NCBI GenBank assembly: GCA_910577475.1
Contig: CAJTLJ010000007.1
Location: 65,347 to 129,346, forward strand
Length of the DNA stretch: 64,000 nucleotides
Reading direction: 5' to 3'
Origin: an uncultured Alistipes sp.
GTDB taxonomy: Bacteria; Bacteroidota; Bacteroidia; Bacteroidales; Rikenellaceae
Position 1 is the stretch's first letter. Every line of letters starts with the position of its first letter. Positions 17,545 through 26,988 of the stretch are shown piece after piece. The notes under the pieces are model-generated. The model was given only the letters and a program-made list of their open reading frames with translations. It was not told where the DNA came from and did not search any database. Both the position numbers and the translations under genes were made by a program.

Positions 17545-18213
17545 TTACTTTTGAGCGGGTTGATTCAGAATATCCATGAAGGCGATGGAGTTGGCCTCCA
17601 TACGGAAGACCAGCTTCTCGATGCGGGCCACCAGATAGTTGTAGCCGAAGTAGGCCGGGATGCCGACGCAGAGACCGCCCACGGTGGTAACCATCGCCAC
17701 GTACATGCCGCTCGACAGCAGGGTCATGTCGACCGTACCGCCCGCGGCAGCCATGTCCATGAAGGTCTGCACCATGCCGATCACCGTACCCAGAAAGCCG
17801 ATCATCGGGGCGCCTCCGGCGATCGTCGCCAGGAACGGCAGGCCGTTTTCGAGCTTCGACACCTCGAGGTTGGCGACGTTCTCGATAGCGGTCTGCACGT
17901 CGGACATCGGGCGGCCGATGCGCTCGATACCCTTCTCGACCATACGGGCGATGGGGCTGTCGGTCTTCTTGCAGAGCTCGACAGCCACGCCGATCTTGCC
18001 GTCGGAGATATAGTCGCGGATGCGGTGCATGAAGTTCATGTCGAAGGTCGAGGCCTTGCGGATAGCCATGTAGCGCTCGACAAAGATGAAGACGGCTACG
18101 CCGCCCAGCAGCAGCAGGGGCCACATCAGCCAGCCGCCTTTCATGAAGAGGGTTCCCAGACCCATTCGGGTCGTTTCGGCCGCAACCTCGGCAGCCTGTA
18201 AAAGAGTCATCAT
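17545..18213 (-). CDS. exbB: ExbB/MotA/TolQ-family proton channel
   Basis: A protein of about 222 aa. Three transmembrane segments are visible: GGWLMWPLLLLGGVAVFIFVERYMAI, then FLATIAGGAPMIGFLGTVIGMVQTF and GMYVAMVTTVGGLCVGIPAYFGYNYLV. The MotA/TolQ signature GFLGTVIGM and the conserved TTVGGLCVGIPAYF are present. I begin at the ATG pair MMTLLQAAEVAAE; a TTG 12 nt further upstream is possible. Upstream lies TamB with a 12-nt gap, so the whole set (TamB, ExbB, ExbD, TonB, DUF1573, deaminase) may be one transcript. Confidence 0.93.
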   Translation of the reverse strand: MMTLLQAAEVAAETTRMGLGTLFMKGGWLMWPLLLLGGVAVFIFVERYMAIRKASTFDMNFMHRIRDYISDGKIGVAVELCKKTDSPIARMVEKGIERIGRPMSDVQTAIENVANLEVSKLENGLPFLATIAGGAPMIGFLGTVIGMVQTFMDMAAAGGTVDMTLLSSGMYVAMVTTVGGLCVGIPAYFGYNYLVARIEKLVFRMEANSIAFMDILNQPAQK

Positions 18214-18225
18214 AACGAATTGCAA

Positions 18226-21200
18226 TTATTTAAGTTTTACGTTTCTATCGGTTTCCGGGACGGACTGCGGCTCCTCCGATCCGGTCGCGGCGACCGCCTC
18301 GCGGGCCTGCCGGCGCTTTTCGCGACGCTCGCGGCGGGCCTTCGACGAGAACCGCTCGCGGATGCGGCGGCGCAGATCCTTCAGGTTGTCGAAATCCTCC
18401 TTATAGTAGATGCCTATGCCGGTCTCCTGCAAGCCCTGCGTCTCGTCGAAGCGGTCGATGGTCTGCGTGAAGCCCTTCAGGCGGAGCGTACCCGCCCGGT
18501 CGATCAGCCAGGTGATGTAGGCCTCGCCCATGAAGTTCGACATCTGGCTGTTGATCGCCTGCTTGTTGTCGAGCAGGTAGTTGCCCTCCACCTCGATGAA
18601 AAGCCGGTTGTTTACCAGGTTGGACGAGAAGCCGAAATCGACCTCGTCGCCCGCCGTCTCGGTCTTGGGCCGGTAGCGCAGGATGATGTTATAGTCGTCG
18701 GTCGAGAGCCAGTTGGCGACCTGGTTGGTCAGCAGTTCGAATCCGGTGGCGGCCGATGCCACGGCGCCGATGTTGCCGCTCGATCCGGTGGCGTTCTCGG
18801 GATAGAAGCTGTTGAAGGCCAGCAGATAGATGAACTGCCGGGCGATGGTGGTCTCCGTATTGAGGATGTTCGCCACGGCGGTCTGCGTCTCGGAGTCGGC
18901 CTGCGGCACGCGGATGCTGAACGACTTGGAGGGGTTCGAGAGCCGGTCGCCCAGATGGATGACGCACTCCACCGGCACGGCGCGGCTGTTGGCGTTGCGG
19001 TCGTCGGACGAGGCGCCCAGCAGCGGCTGCAGCGATGCCTTGAGCTTGTAGATGGCGTTGACATTCAGCATGGCGTCCATCGGCTCGCCCGTCCACTGGA
19101 TCGTGGAGCCCGACTCGATGATGAACCGCTTGGTGGCGATGGGCTGCAGGGTGAAGAGGTAGCTGCCCTCGGTGATCTCGTAGTCGCCCATCATCTCGAA
19201 GACGTTCTCCCGCGGATTGACGTGAATATTGAGGATACCCTCGCCGCGGCCGCGCATCACGTCGCCCGCCTGGGGATCGATCACCAGCTGGAAGTCGAGG
19301 TTGGGGTGGATGTTGAGCGTGAGGTTGATATCCATCGCCCCGGCGCTCTTGTTCTTCTTGCCGTTGCGGCGCTCGAACATCAACTTCTTGCGCACCAGGT
19401 AGTCGGCCGTATCGATCCGGTCGGCCGAGACGAAGGTGACGAAATCGGCCTTCGCCACGTTGGACGAACCGGAAAGGGGCATGTAGAAGGTCGAGTTGTC
19501 GTCGGTGGCGGCGTTCACGTTCATCCTCACCCCCATCTTGTCGCCCGCAATACGGGCCTGCCCCGAGGCGTAGACCTTGCCGTAGAAGAGCTCGTTGTCC
19601 GACCGGTTCGTATTGAGCACGAGCATGTTGTCCGGCAGCACGTCGAGCCGGTAGGAGATATTGGCGAGGCGGTTCAGGTCGAGTTCGAAATCCAGTTCGC
19701 CCCGGTTCTGCTCCGAATCGAAGACGGGGACGCGTGCCGGCAGGTAGAGACGGTTGCCGTCGACGCGGATCCGCGCCTCGGGAATGCGGTAGGTCACCTG
19801 CGTGAAGTCGACCTTCGTCGAGAGGTCGCGCACGTCGATCGATCCCGACAGCCGGGCGTCGCGGTGCTCGCCCATCACCACCAGATCGACGTCAGCCGTG
19901 CCCTGCGTGCCGGAGACGATGCCCGACAGAACGGGGTCGAGCGCCGCCATGGAGAGGCTGTCGAGCCGCGCCCGGGCATAGTAGCGCACCTCGGTGGGAC
20001 GGTAGTAGCCGCGGATCAGCGTGTCGCGCTGCTGACGGTCCACGATGAACAGTCCCGCGCGGTTGCGTTCGAAATCCCACAGCGACAGGAGCTTGAGCGG
20101 CGGAACGCGGAGATTGTCGTTCACCCGCATGGAGTCGATGTCGATGTCGGCCGAGATCTCGCTGCCGCTCAGGGCCGACTTCACCGTGGCGAAGCCGTTC
20201 GAGCGGCCCGATATGCGGTAGCCCATCGAAGCGGCTATCTGGGTGAGCGGCGAGAGGTCGAAATTGCGGAGCGTGAGCCGCATGGAGTCCTCGCGGCTGC
20301 GCGAGGCCACGCCGTCGAGCAGCAGCTCCTCCGAGGCGTTCCGCACCGTGAAGCGGTCGATGCGGATTCGCGACGAATCCAGCTCGATCCGGGGGGCGAA
20401 GGCCTGCCAGGTCTTGTCGCCGCTGGTAAGCTGCGAGGGCATCAGCCCGAGGGAGAGTTTGCGCGAGCCCGCCTCGTTGCGGCCGATCCGGCCCAGCCAG
20501 CCGAAGTTGGCCGAGAAGCGGGTCGCCGAGTCGGAGAATCCCGACGAGAGGTGGAAGCGGTTGTCGCGCGCGCCGCCCATCAGGGCGATGCGTTGCAGAT
20601 GGAGCGCGCCGGCATAGAAATCCTCCGCCGTGGCGTGCAGGATCAGCGAGTCGCCCGCATTCATGGCCGAGAGGGCGATGTTGGTGGCGAAGAGACGGTC
20701 GCGTTCGATGAAATCGGCGTTCAGTTGCAGCGACAGGTGGCCGCTGGAGGGGTTGTAGAGCAGATGCAGGCGGGTGCTGTCGGCCACCTGGAGCCCCGAG
20801 GAGATCGCATCGGTGATGGGCGACATGCGCTTGACGGAGAACTCCAGCGACGAATAGTCCATCGCCTGCTCCTGCGGATCGTCGGAGATCGTCTGCGACT
20901 CCTCTTCCATCGGCGGATAGAGGTCGGGCAGATAGGTCCGCAGCGCCCCGGCGAGCTGCCGGAACGACTCCTTGTAGCCCCGGCGGCTGCGGAACGTGAG
21001 GTCGGCGAACTCGGAACGCAGGGAGAGGGTCTTGAGGCGTGCGGCGCCGTCCGCCTGCAAGAGAATCGGACCGGCATCGATGCGGCGGTCGTCGTAGAGA
21101 TAAACCCCGTCATCGATCCGAATGCGCCCCGAGAGGTCGTCCATCGTGCGGCCCGTCAGCCGTCCGGTCAACCGCATGGAGAGTTGCGAAACGGTGTCGC

Positions 21201-22806
21201 GGGGGTTGATCCGCATGGCGTGCAGATCGGCCCGGTAGAGGTCGAGATCGAAATCGTAGGCGGGGCGGTCGCCCAGCCGGGCGGCACCGTCGAGGGTGAA
21301 ATTCAGGTTGCGGTCGGTGGAGGTCAGGCGTCCCGTGTAGAGGTCGCCCTCGACCGCACCGCGCAGATGCAGCGAGTCGTAGACCACGCCGTTGAAGGTC
21401 AGCTGCCGCACGTTGCCGCGCACGTCGAGCTGCGGGCCGCCCTTGCCCAGCGTACCGTCGACACGGGCCGCCAGCGTGACGGGCCCCAGCAGTTTCTGAT
21501 GCAGGAGGGTTCCCAGCCGCAGATTGCGGGTCGCGACCTGGCCCGAGAGGCTCTGCACCCCCTGCCGGGTCGAGAGGGCGAGCGAAGCATCGACCGTTCC
21601 GGCATCGGTAGCTGCCAGCGCCCGCGCCTCGAAATCGCTCAGCGGGCCGTTGAAGTCGCCCGAGAGTTCGATCCGTCCCGCACGGGCCAGCAGGGCCGAG
21701 AGACCGGGCGAAAGCTCCTTGTGAGCGATTGCGGCCGCCAACCGGCGGGCATCGGCCGCGTCGGTGCGCAGCGAGTGGAGCTTCACATCGAAACGGGTGC
21801 GGCCGGCGTCGGGCAGGCCGCGCATCGTCAGGTCGGCCCGCAGTTCCGACCCTCCCGACGTGACGAGGTTCCAGATCCGGGCCCGCAGGTTGCGGACCGT
21901 GCCGTCGACATCGAGATCGACCCGCTCGGCGACCAGATGCCAGTCGCGCAGCGAGGGGGCGAAATAGGCCGCGTCGTCGGTGGCGAGCACCGTATTTTCG
22001 AACCGGGCCCGCATGCCTACGCTGTCGATGAAATATTTGTACTGCGCCCAACTCTCCCCGTCGATCTCGACGGCGGAGGCCGCGAGGCGCGACCGGGGGG
22101 TGCGGATCACGGCGTCGGCCAGCGAGATACGGCCGTTGTCGACCGCAATGCGGGCCGCGAAATCCTCCAGCTCGAAGCCCGAACGCTCGTAGCCGGAGAG
22201 CCGGTCGAGCGAGCCTGCGATCCGGGAGCCGTCGATGGAAAAGTCGCTCAACCGCCCCCACAGATTTTTCAGCCGCATGTCGGTCCAGTCGATTCCGTAG
22301 TCGTGCCGGCGTTCGGCATTGCGGATCAGACGGAACTCCAGCCCCTCGATCTCCAGCGCCCCGAATTCGATCAGGAAGGGTTTCTTCTCCTTTTTCTTCT
22401 TCGTCCGCATGCGGTCCACCACCTCCTTGACATTCATCACGCCGTCGGGGCTCTCCTTCAGGTTGAACAGCGCATCGGTCAGCACCGCCTGCCGGAACGC
22501 CAGCACACCCCCCAGCCCCAGGCGGGAGACCGAAGCCTCGACCCGGCCGGCGTAGAGCAGCGTATCGTGCTGGAGATCGGCGACGTAGAAGCCATCGATG
22601 CGGACCCGGTTGAAGAAGCCCACCGACAGCCGCTCGATACGCACCTCGGTGCCCAGTTTCCGGCTTGCCAGCCGGGCGGCCCGGTCGACCGCAAAGTTCT
22701 GAATTCCCTCGATTTGCAGCAGCAGAGCGAGGAGCAACGGCAAAAATATCGCAGCCAGCACAACGGTTGCGATCACCTTTGACAATATTTTTATACCTTT
22801 GCGCAT
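18226..22806 (-). CDS. tamB: TamB-like translocation/lipid-transport protein
   Basis: A giant protein of 1526 aa, with a single N-terminal membrane anchor (IATVVLAAIFLPLLLALLLQI) and a very long repetitive beta-strand body. The body alternates short polar strands, as in AsmA/TamB-type groove proteins. The C-terminal third is the DUF490/TamB domain, with YELRLNI-like segments such as GEGILNIHVNPRENVFEMMGDYEI and NVNAIYKLKASLQPLL. TamB proteins bridge the periplasm and help outer-membrane assembly or phospholipid transport. A short coiled, Lys-rich insertion (MRTKKKKEKKP) lies near residue 130. The C-terminus is Arg/Lys-rich (about residues 1480-1510). Confidence 0.92.
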   Translation of the reverse strand: MRKGIKILSKVIATVVLAAIFLPLLLALLLQIEGIQNFAVDRAARLASRKLGTEVRIERLSVGFFNRVRIDGFYVADLQHDTLLYAGRVEASVSRLGLGGVLAFRQAVLTDALFNLKESPDGVMNVKEVVDRMRTKKKKEKKPFLIEFGALEIEGLEFRLIRNAERRHDYGIDWTDMRLKNLWGRLSDFSIDGSRIAGSLDRLSGYERSGFELEDFAARIAVDNGRISLADAVIRTPRSRLAASAVEIDGESWAQYKYFIDSVGMRARFENTVLATDDAAYFAPSLRDWHLVAERVDLDVDGTVRNLRARIWNLVTSGGSELRADLTMRGLPDAGRTRFDVKLHSLRTDAADARRLAAAIAHKELSPGLSALLARAGRIELSGDFNGPLSDFEARALAATDAGTVDASLALSTRQGVQSLSGQVATRNLRLGTLLHQKLLGPVTLAARVDGTLGKGGPQLDVRGNVRQLTFNGVVYDSLHLRGAVEGDLYTGRLTSTDRNLNFTLDGAARLGDRPAYDFDLDLYRADLHAMRINPRDTVSQLSMRLTGRLTGRTMDDLSGRIRIDDGVYLYDDRRIDAGPILLQADGAARLKTLSLRSEFADLTFRSRRGYKESFRQLAGALRTYLPDLYPPMEEESQTISDDPQEQAMDYSSLEFSVKRMSPITDAISSGLQVADSTRLHLLYNPSSGHLSLQLNADFIERDRLFATNIALSAMNAGDSLILHATAEDFYAGALHLQRIALMGGARDNRFHLSSGFSDSATRFSANFGWLGRIGRNEAGSRKLSLGLMPSQLTSGDKTWQAFAPRIELDSSRIRIDRFTVRNASEELLLDGVASRSREDSMRLTLRNFDLSPLTQIAASMGYRISGRSNGFATVKSALSGSEISADIDIDSMRVNDNLRVPPLKLLSLWDFERNRAGLFIVDRQQRDTLIRGYYRPTEVRYYARARLDSLSMAALDPVLSGIVSGTQGTADVDLVVMGEHRDARLSGSIDVRDLSTKVDFTQVTYRIPEARIRVDGNRLYLPARVPVFDSEQNRGELDFELDLNRLANISYRLDVLPDNMLVLNTNRSDNELFYGKVYASGQARIAGDKMGVRMNVNAATDDNSTFYMPLSGSSNVAKADFVTFVSADRIDTADYLVRKKLMFERRNGKKNKSAGAMDINLTLNIHPNLDFQLVIDPQAGDVMRGRGEGILNIHVNPRENVFEMMGDYEITEGSYLFTLQPIATKRFIIESGSTIQWTGEPMDAMLNVNAIYKLKASLQPLLGASSDDRNANSRAVPVECVIHLGDRLSNPSKSFSIRVPQADSETQTAVANILNTETTIARQFIYLLAFNSFYPENATGSSGNIGAVASAATGFELLTNQVANWLSTDDYNIILRYRPKTETAGDEVDFGFSSNLVNNRLFIEVEGNYLLDNKQAINSQMSNFMGEAYITWLIDRAGTLRLKGFTQTIDRFDETQGLQETGIGIYYKEDFDNLKDLRRRIRERFSSKARRERREKRRQAREAVAATGSEEPQSVPETDRNVKLK

Positions 22807-22825
22807 GAATTGCCGTTATAACTTG

Positions 22826-22833
22826 CAAAGTTA
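22826..22833 (-). promoter_or_regulatory. -7 box TAACTTTG for tamB
   Basis: TAACTTTG on the minus strand matches TAnnTTTG and stands 19 nt before the tamB ATG. Its first bases are part of an adjacent inverted repeat. Confidence 0.55.
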
Positions 22834-22849
22834 ACTAAATATTAGTTAA
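22831..22849. repeat. Inverted repeat in the tamB/tsaD divergent spacer
   Basis: TTAACTAA, a 3-nt centre ATA, then TTAGTTAA: a perfect 8-bp inverted repeat lying between the two divergent start codons and touching the tamB -7 box. It has the size of a repressor operator; AT-rich chance symmetry is also possible. Confidence 0.45.
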
Positions 22850-22867
22850 AAAACGAATAACACCCCG

Positions 22868-23908
22868 ATGGATATTACAATTTTAGGCATCGAGTCGTCG
22901 TGCGACGACACCTCGGCCGCCGTGATCCGCAACAACGTACTGCTGTCCAACGTCATCGCGTCGCAGGCCGTCCACGTGAAGTACGGGGGCGTGATTCCCG
23001 AACTCGCCTCCCGGGCCCACCAGCAGAACATCGTCCCCGTGATCGACACCGCCCTGAAGGAGGCGGGCGTCACGGCCGACAAGCTCGACGCCATCGCCTT
23101 CACGCGCGGCCCCGGCCTGCTCGGGTCGCTCATGGTGGGCGTCTCCTTCGCCAAAGGGCTCTCCATCGCCCGCAACATCCCGATGGTGGAGGTCAACCAT
23201 CTGCAGGGACACATCCTCTCGCACTTCCTCGATCTCCCCGACCGGCAGCTCCCCCACCCCGACTTTCCGTTCCTCTGCCTGCTGGTGAGCGGCGGTCACA
23301 CCCAGATCGTAAAGGTGAACTCGCCTCTCGAAATGGAGATCATCGGCACGACCATCGACGACGCCGCGGGCGAAGCCTTCGATAAATGTGCCAAAGTGAT
23401 GGGGCTCCCCTATCCCGGCGGCCCCGTGATCGACAAACTCGCCAAAGAGGGCGATCCGAAGGCCTTCCGGTTCGCCAAGCCCCACGTCGCCGAGCTCGAC
23501 TACTCCTTCTCGGGGCTCAAGACCTCCTTCCTCTACACGCTTCGCGGCGAGGTGGCCGCCGACCCCGATTTCGTGGAGAAGCACAAGGCCGACCTTTGCG
23601 CCTCGCTCCAGCACACCATCGTCGAGATCCTGCTGGACAAACTGGTGAAGGCGGCAAAGTTGACCGGCATCCGCGACATCGCTATCGCCGGCGGCGTATC
23701 GGCCAACTCGGGACTGCGCGACGGCATCGTCGCCGAAGGCAAAAAACGCGGCTGGCGGACCTTCCTGCCCGAGTTCAAGTTCACCACCGACAACGCCGCC
23801 ATGATCGCCCTCTCGGGCCTGTTCCGCTACCGGGAGGGGCGTCTGTCGACGCTCGACGTCGCCCCCGTGGCCCGCATCGAGGACCTCAATGCGACCTCCG
23901 GTGAGTAG
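22868..23908 (+). CDS. tsaD: tRNA N6-adenosine threonylcarbamoyltransferase
   Basis: A 346-aa protein of the Kae1/TsaD/YgjD family, which transfers threonylcarbamoyl to A37 of tRNAs reading ANN codons. The ASKHA start ILGIESSCDDTSAAVI and the metal-binding pair in MVEVNHLQGHILSHF (HxxxH) are intact. The downstream nucleotide-binding pieces CLLVSGGHTQIVKV, GTTIDDAAGEAFDKCAKVMGLPYPGGP and IAGGVSANSGLRD are also present. It is an essential housekeeping gene. Its 3' end overlaps the next gene by 20 nt. Confidence 0.97.
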   Translation: MDITILGIESSCDDTSAAVIRNNVLLSNVIASQAVHVKYGGVIPELASRAHQQNIVPVIDTALKEAGVTADKLDAIAFTRGPGLLGSLMVGVSFAKGLSIARNIPMVEVNHLQGHILSHFLDLPDRQLPHPDFPFLCLLVSGGHTQIVKVNSPLEMEIIGTTIDDAAGEAFDKCAKVMGLPYPGGPVIDKLAKEGDPKAFRFAKPHVAELDYSFSGLKTSFLYTLRGEVAADPDFVEKHKADLCASLQHTIVEILLDKLVKAAKLTGIRDIAIAGGVSANSGLRDGIVAEGKKRGWRTFLPEFKFTTDNAAMIALSGLFRYREGRLSTLDVAPVARIEDLNATSGE

Positions 23909-24629
23909 CGGCATCGCGCTGCGCGTATGGGCGTTGCTCCTGTTGTTCGGGGCAGGCCTCGGCACCGCCCGCGGGCAATCGTCCGACGCCCTTTCCGCCG
24001 GAGAGATCGTTTCGGCCGGGAAGGTCGCCCGACTCGGTACGGAGCCCTATTTCTCCGCTGTTCCGATCGGAGAGGAGATCGAAGCCCGCATGCGGGGTAA
24101 GAGCTACAAGGCGAACTGCACGATTCCTTTCGATGAGCTGCGCTATCTGTCCGTTCTACACTACGATCTGAATGGGAATATCCGTCGCGGGGAGATGGTC
24201 TGCAACCGCCTCATAGCCGACGATCTGCTGGAGATTTTCCGGACGCTGTTCGACGCCCGCTACCCCATCGAACGGATGGTGCTGATCGACGAATACGATG
24301 CCGACGACGAACGCTCGATGCAGAATAACAACTCCTCGGCCTTCAACTTCCGGTTCATCGCCGGCACGGACAAGCTGTCGAACCACAGCCGCGGTTTGGC
24401 CGTCGACATCAACCCGCTCTACAACCCCTGCGTCAGGCGACGCACGGACGGATCGCTCTTCGTCAGCCCCGAAGCGGCACGCCCCTATGCCGACCGCTCG
24501 CGCGAATTCCCCTGCAAGATCGACGCGGAGGACCTCTGCCGCCGCGAGTTCCTCCGCCACGGCTTCGTCTGGGGCGGCGACTGGCACTCGCTCAAAGACT
24601 ACCAGCACTTCGAGAAGAGGTTGGAATAA
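23889..24629 (+). CDS. M15-family D-Ala-D-Ala carboxypeptidase-like protein
   Basis: A 246-aa exported protein with an N-terminal hydrophobic signal (RVWALLLLFGAGLGTARG). The catalytic half carries the zinc motif SNHSRGLAVDINPLYNP (SxHxxGxAxD type), and the second half ends with DWHSLKDYQHFE, where the last His is the third zinc ligand. This is the Peptidase_M15_4 type, which trims peptidoglycan stem peptides in the periplasm. The start used overlaps tsaD by 20 nt; a later start would cut into the signal. It ends 17 nt before a bidirectional terminator. Confidence 0.88.
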   Translation: MRPPVSSGIALRVWALLLLFGAGLGTARGQSSDALSAGEIVSAGKVARLGTEPYFSAVPIGEEIEARMRGKSYKANCTIPFDELRYLSVLHYDLNGNIRRGEMVCNRLIADDLLEIFRTLFDARYPIERMVLIDEYDADDERSMQNNNSSAFNFRFIAGTDKLSNHSRGLAVDINPLYNPCVRRRTDGSLFVSPEAARPYADRSREFPCKIDAEDLCRREFLRHGFVWGGDWHSLKDYQHFEKRLE

Positions 24630-24646
24630 CGGCACATAACACGATA

Positions 24647-24688
24647 CGAAACGGGGAGGAGCAGAATATTCTGCTCCTCCCCGTTTCG
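24647..24688. terminator. Perfect palindrome, bidirectional terminator
   Basis: A 42-bp sequence is perfectly self-complementary about 24667/24668, with half-site CGAAACGGGGAGGAGCAGAA plus one more base. It sits between convergent genes (the M15 peptidase and a beta-barrel gene) and can fold on either transcript. A short T-run (TTTCGTT) follows on the plus side and the mirror on the minus side. Confidence 0.85.
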
Positions 24689-24699
24689 TTCGCCGCACA

Positions 24700-25188
24700 T
24701 CAGAATTTCCAGCCCACTTTGAAGGTCATGAAGGTCCACGCGTCGTCGTAATGCATGGCTATTGCGCCGAACGAGAAGCGCCCATATTCGAATCCAGGCC
24801 CGATCTGAAACGCAAAATTCGTATTCTCTCCGCCATATCCGACCGCAACACCCATACCGATCTCTCCGTAAATCGCCCATCGGGCGCCGCAAGAGATAAA
24901 ACCGCGGGCATCCGCCATCACCGGAATCAGCCCCGAACAAAAATCCGGATCATACAGTATATTCGCAACACTGCCACCCACGAACAGATAAGGATTGAAA
25001 CGATAGCCCGCGACAACCTCCGGACAGACGAGGCCGGAGTCATACGCAATCGGCACAGTGTAGCCGGCATAAACACCACCCTCGAAATGCGGTTTGAAGT
25101 CGGAAGATTCCGTTTGTGCCGCAACCGTTTCGGCCATCGGCAACAGTACGCCACAGACGAGAAGACACTTTGCGAACATTTTCATCAT
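24700..25188 (-). CDS. Small outer-membrane beta-barrel-like protein
   Basis: A 162-aa protein with signal MMKMFAKCLLVCGVLLPMAETVAAQ. The mature part has alternating hydrophobic strands ending in aromatic residues: GGVYAGYTVPIAY, VAGYRFNPYLFVGGSVAN, GARWAIYGEIGMGVAVGYGG and a last strand TFMTFKVGWKF with terminal Phe, as in outer-membrane barrels. At this length it would be an 8-strand barrel. No family can be named and the function is unknown. Base composition is lower in GC than the flanks. Confidence 0.7.
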   Translation of the reverse strand: MMKMFAKCLLVCGVLLPMAETVAAQTESSDFKPHFEGGVYAGYTVPIAYDSGLVCPEVVAGYRFNPYLFVGGSVANILYDPDFCSGLIPVMADARGFISCGARWAIYGEIGMGVAVGYGGENTNFAFQIGPGFEYGRFSFGAIAMHYDDAWTFMTFKVGWKF

Positions 25189-25468
25189 ACTTATTTTGAA
25201 TTATTCTGCCGACCAGCTCCGGACGCGGCACACTAAACAGAAAGTGTGGAGCCGTTCGTTTATCCGTTCCGAGGCTCTGGTAAGCCCAAACTTCAAATAA
25301 ACAATATCCCCACACCGATCGATCCTATCGTCGAGCGACAGAATCAAACACGGTGACGAGCGTTATTGCCTCCCTTGAAGTTTTTGAAATTTACCAGATT
25401 TCGGAACAAGGACCAGCGAAACACTTTCACTAATCTAAAATATCGTCGCCCCGCACGAAGCGACGGAA

Positions 25469-25476
25469 CAAAGGTA
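25469..25476 (-). promoter_or_regulatory. Possible -7 box TACCTTTG upstream of the barrel gene
   Basis: TACCTTTG on the minus strand fits the consensus but lies about 280 nt upstream of the barrel start, which would leave a long leader. I see no other promoter, gene or repeat in the stretch 25189-25493. Confidence 0.3.
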
Positions 25477-25493
25477 AGAAAATTTTACCAAAC

Positions 25494-25521
25494 AAAAAAC
25501 GGGACACCCTTCGGTGTCCCG
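25494..25521 (-). terminator. Terminator of the nitronate monooxygenase gene
   Basis: Stem CGGGACACC/GGTGTCCCG (25500-25508 and 25513-25521) with loop CTTC, followed on the minus strand by TTTTTTG. It lies 22 nt past the stop codon. Confidence 0.9.
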
Positions 25522-25543
25522 GATATGATTCGGAAACAAACTA

Positions 25544-26629
25544 CTACCCTTTCAGGCGGTCGCGGAAGCGGTCGAACTCGTCGACGAGCGAGGTCATCAG
25601 CTCCCGCACGGAGAGGATTCGCTCCGTACGCCAGGCGTTCGCGCCGCAGAAGGCGTAGCCCGCGTCGAGCTTGCCCCGGAAAGCGTTGTATAGCGCCAGC
25701 ATGATACAATAGGGCGACCGGGTGACGTCGCAGGTCCTGATGCAGTTGAAGGGGCACGCCTTCGGGCGCTTCAGCCCCTCGCGCACCTTCTCCAGAAAGC
25801 TGCTGCGGATCGCCCGCCCCGGCATGCCCACCGGGCTCTGGATGATCTCGATATCCGAAGGCGACGCATCCACGTAGCTCTGCTTGAAAGCCGGTGCGGC
25901 GTCGCACTCCTCGGTAGCCACGAAGCGGGTGCCCATCTGCACCCCCTCGGCTCCTAACTCCATGATTTTGTAGATGTCCTCGCCCGTATAGATGCCGCCG
26001 CCGGCGATGACGGGGATGTGGCAGCGATGCTCCTCGGCGAAGCGGCCCACCTCGCGCGTCACCTCGGGAACGATCCGCTCGAGCGAGAAGTGCTCGTCGG
26101 CGATCTGCTCGGGCTTGTAGCCCAGGTGTCCGCCCGCCTTGGGGCCCTCGACCACCACGGCGTCGGGGATGTAGTTGTACTCCGACAGCCACTTCTGGCA
26201 GAGCAGCTTGGCGGCGCGGGCCGACGAGACGATCGGCGCCAGCTTGGTCTTCGCCCCCTCGGTAAGGAACGAAGGCAGGTTGAGCGGCAGCCCTGCACCC
26301 GAGAAGATGATGTCCGCCTTCTCGGCGACGGCCGTACGGACCATGTCGGCGAAGTTGGACATGGCTACCATGACGTTTACGCCGATGATGCCGCGCGAGA
26401 GCTCGCGCGCCTTGCGGAGCTCCTCCTTGAGGCCCCAGATGCTGGCCTCGTTGTAGTCGGACGAATAGTCGCGATAGATGACGCCCAGTCCGGCCGACGA
26501 GATCACCCCGACGCCGCCTTCGTTGGCGACCGCCGAGGCCAGTCCCGAGAGCGAGATGCCGACGCCCATGCCGCCCTGTACGATGGGAATACGGGCGAGC
26601 AGATTTCCGATTTTCAATGATTTCATCAT
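25544..26629 (-). CDS. Nitronate monooxygenase / 2-nitropropane dioxygenase-like flavoprotein
   Basis: A 361-aa TIM-barrel FMN enzyme. The N-terminus has IPIVQGGMGVGISLSGLASAVANEGGVGVISSAG, the FMN-binding region. IIFSGAGLPLNLP and VVEGPKAGGHLG (with the active-site His) follow, then IPVIAGGGIYTGEDIYKIMELGAEGVQMGTRF. It oxidises nitronates or acts as an enoyl-reductase-like enzyme. The Cys-rich insertion near residues 280-300 (CPFNCIRTCDV) is common in Bacteroidetes and clostridial members. It is monocistronic with its own terminator. Confidence 0.9.
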   Translation of the reverse strand: MMKSLKIGNLLARIPIVQGGMGVGISLSGLASAVANEGGVGVISSAGLGVIYRDYSSDYNEASIWGLKEELRKARELSRGIIGVNVMVAMSNFADMVRTAVAEKADIIFSGAGLPLNLPSFLTEGAKTKLAPIVSSARAAKLLCQKWLSEYNYIPDAVVVEGPKAGGHLGYKPEQIADEHFSLERIVPEVTREVGRFAEEHRCHIPVIAGGGIYTGEDIYKIMELGAEGVQMGTRFVATEECDAAPAFKQSYVDASPSDIEIIQSPVGMPGRAIRSSFLEKVREGLKRPKACPFNCIRTCDVTRSPYCIMLALYNAFRGKLDAGYAFCGANAWRTERILSVRELMTSLVDEFDRFRDRLKG

Positions 26630-26685
26630 TATATTCTTTCTTTTATGGATTTCACCAGCCCTCCTGACGGACCGGCCGGTCGGGG

Positions 26686-26693
26686 CAAAGATA
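26686..26693 (-). promoter_or_regulatory. -7 box TATCTTTG for the nitronate monooxygenase gene
   Basis: TATCTTTG on the minus strand, 56 nt upstream of the start codon. No good -33 is seen. The leader contains ACCGGCCGGT, a short palindrome. Confidence 0.45.
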
Positions 26694-26866
26694 GGAAAAT
26701 TATACGAAACATCGCATTTTCTGTACTGAAATACCGAAATCCGGCTATCGCAATATCCTTTCTACGGCCGCACGGGAGCCATTGTGTTTCGCCGCGGTTC
26801 CGGCTGATAAGATCGTCGAGACCCCTCGACAAGCTCGGGGTGACAGCTTTGCTGTCATGTCGGGCA

Positions 26867-26925
26867 GAGGGGTCGTGGCCCCGGAGTCGAAACATCTCGA
26901 CAGAGCGGAACATTCACCGATGAGG
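26867..26925. repeat. Dispersed intergenic repeat, copy D1 (short)
   Basis: It contains GCTGTCATGTCGGGCAGAGG, GGAGTCGAAACATC and GCGGAACATTCACCGATGA, matching the left half of copies A and B. A neighbouring inverted copy of its edge (CCTCGACAAGCTCGGGGTGA, from 26823) suggests nested fragments. Confidence 0.7.
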
Positions 26926-26988
26926 TTCGTAATGGTTCACGCCGGAAAGACCCTCGGGCCCCTCGACAAGTTCGGGGAGACCTCTTAT

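Noticed and set aside
18220..22782. 1520-codon open frame antisense to tamB
   Set aside because: Same cause; the sense frame has a membrane anchor and a TamB domain, while the antisense frame has no signal or motif.
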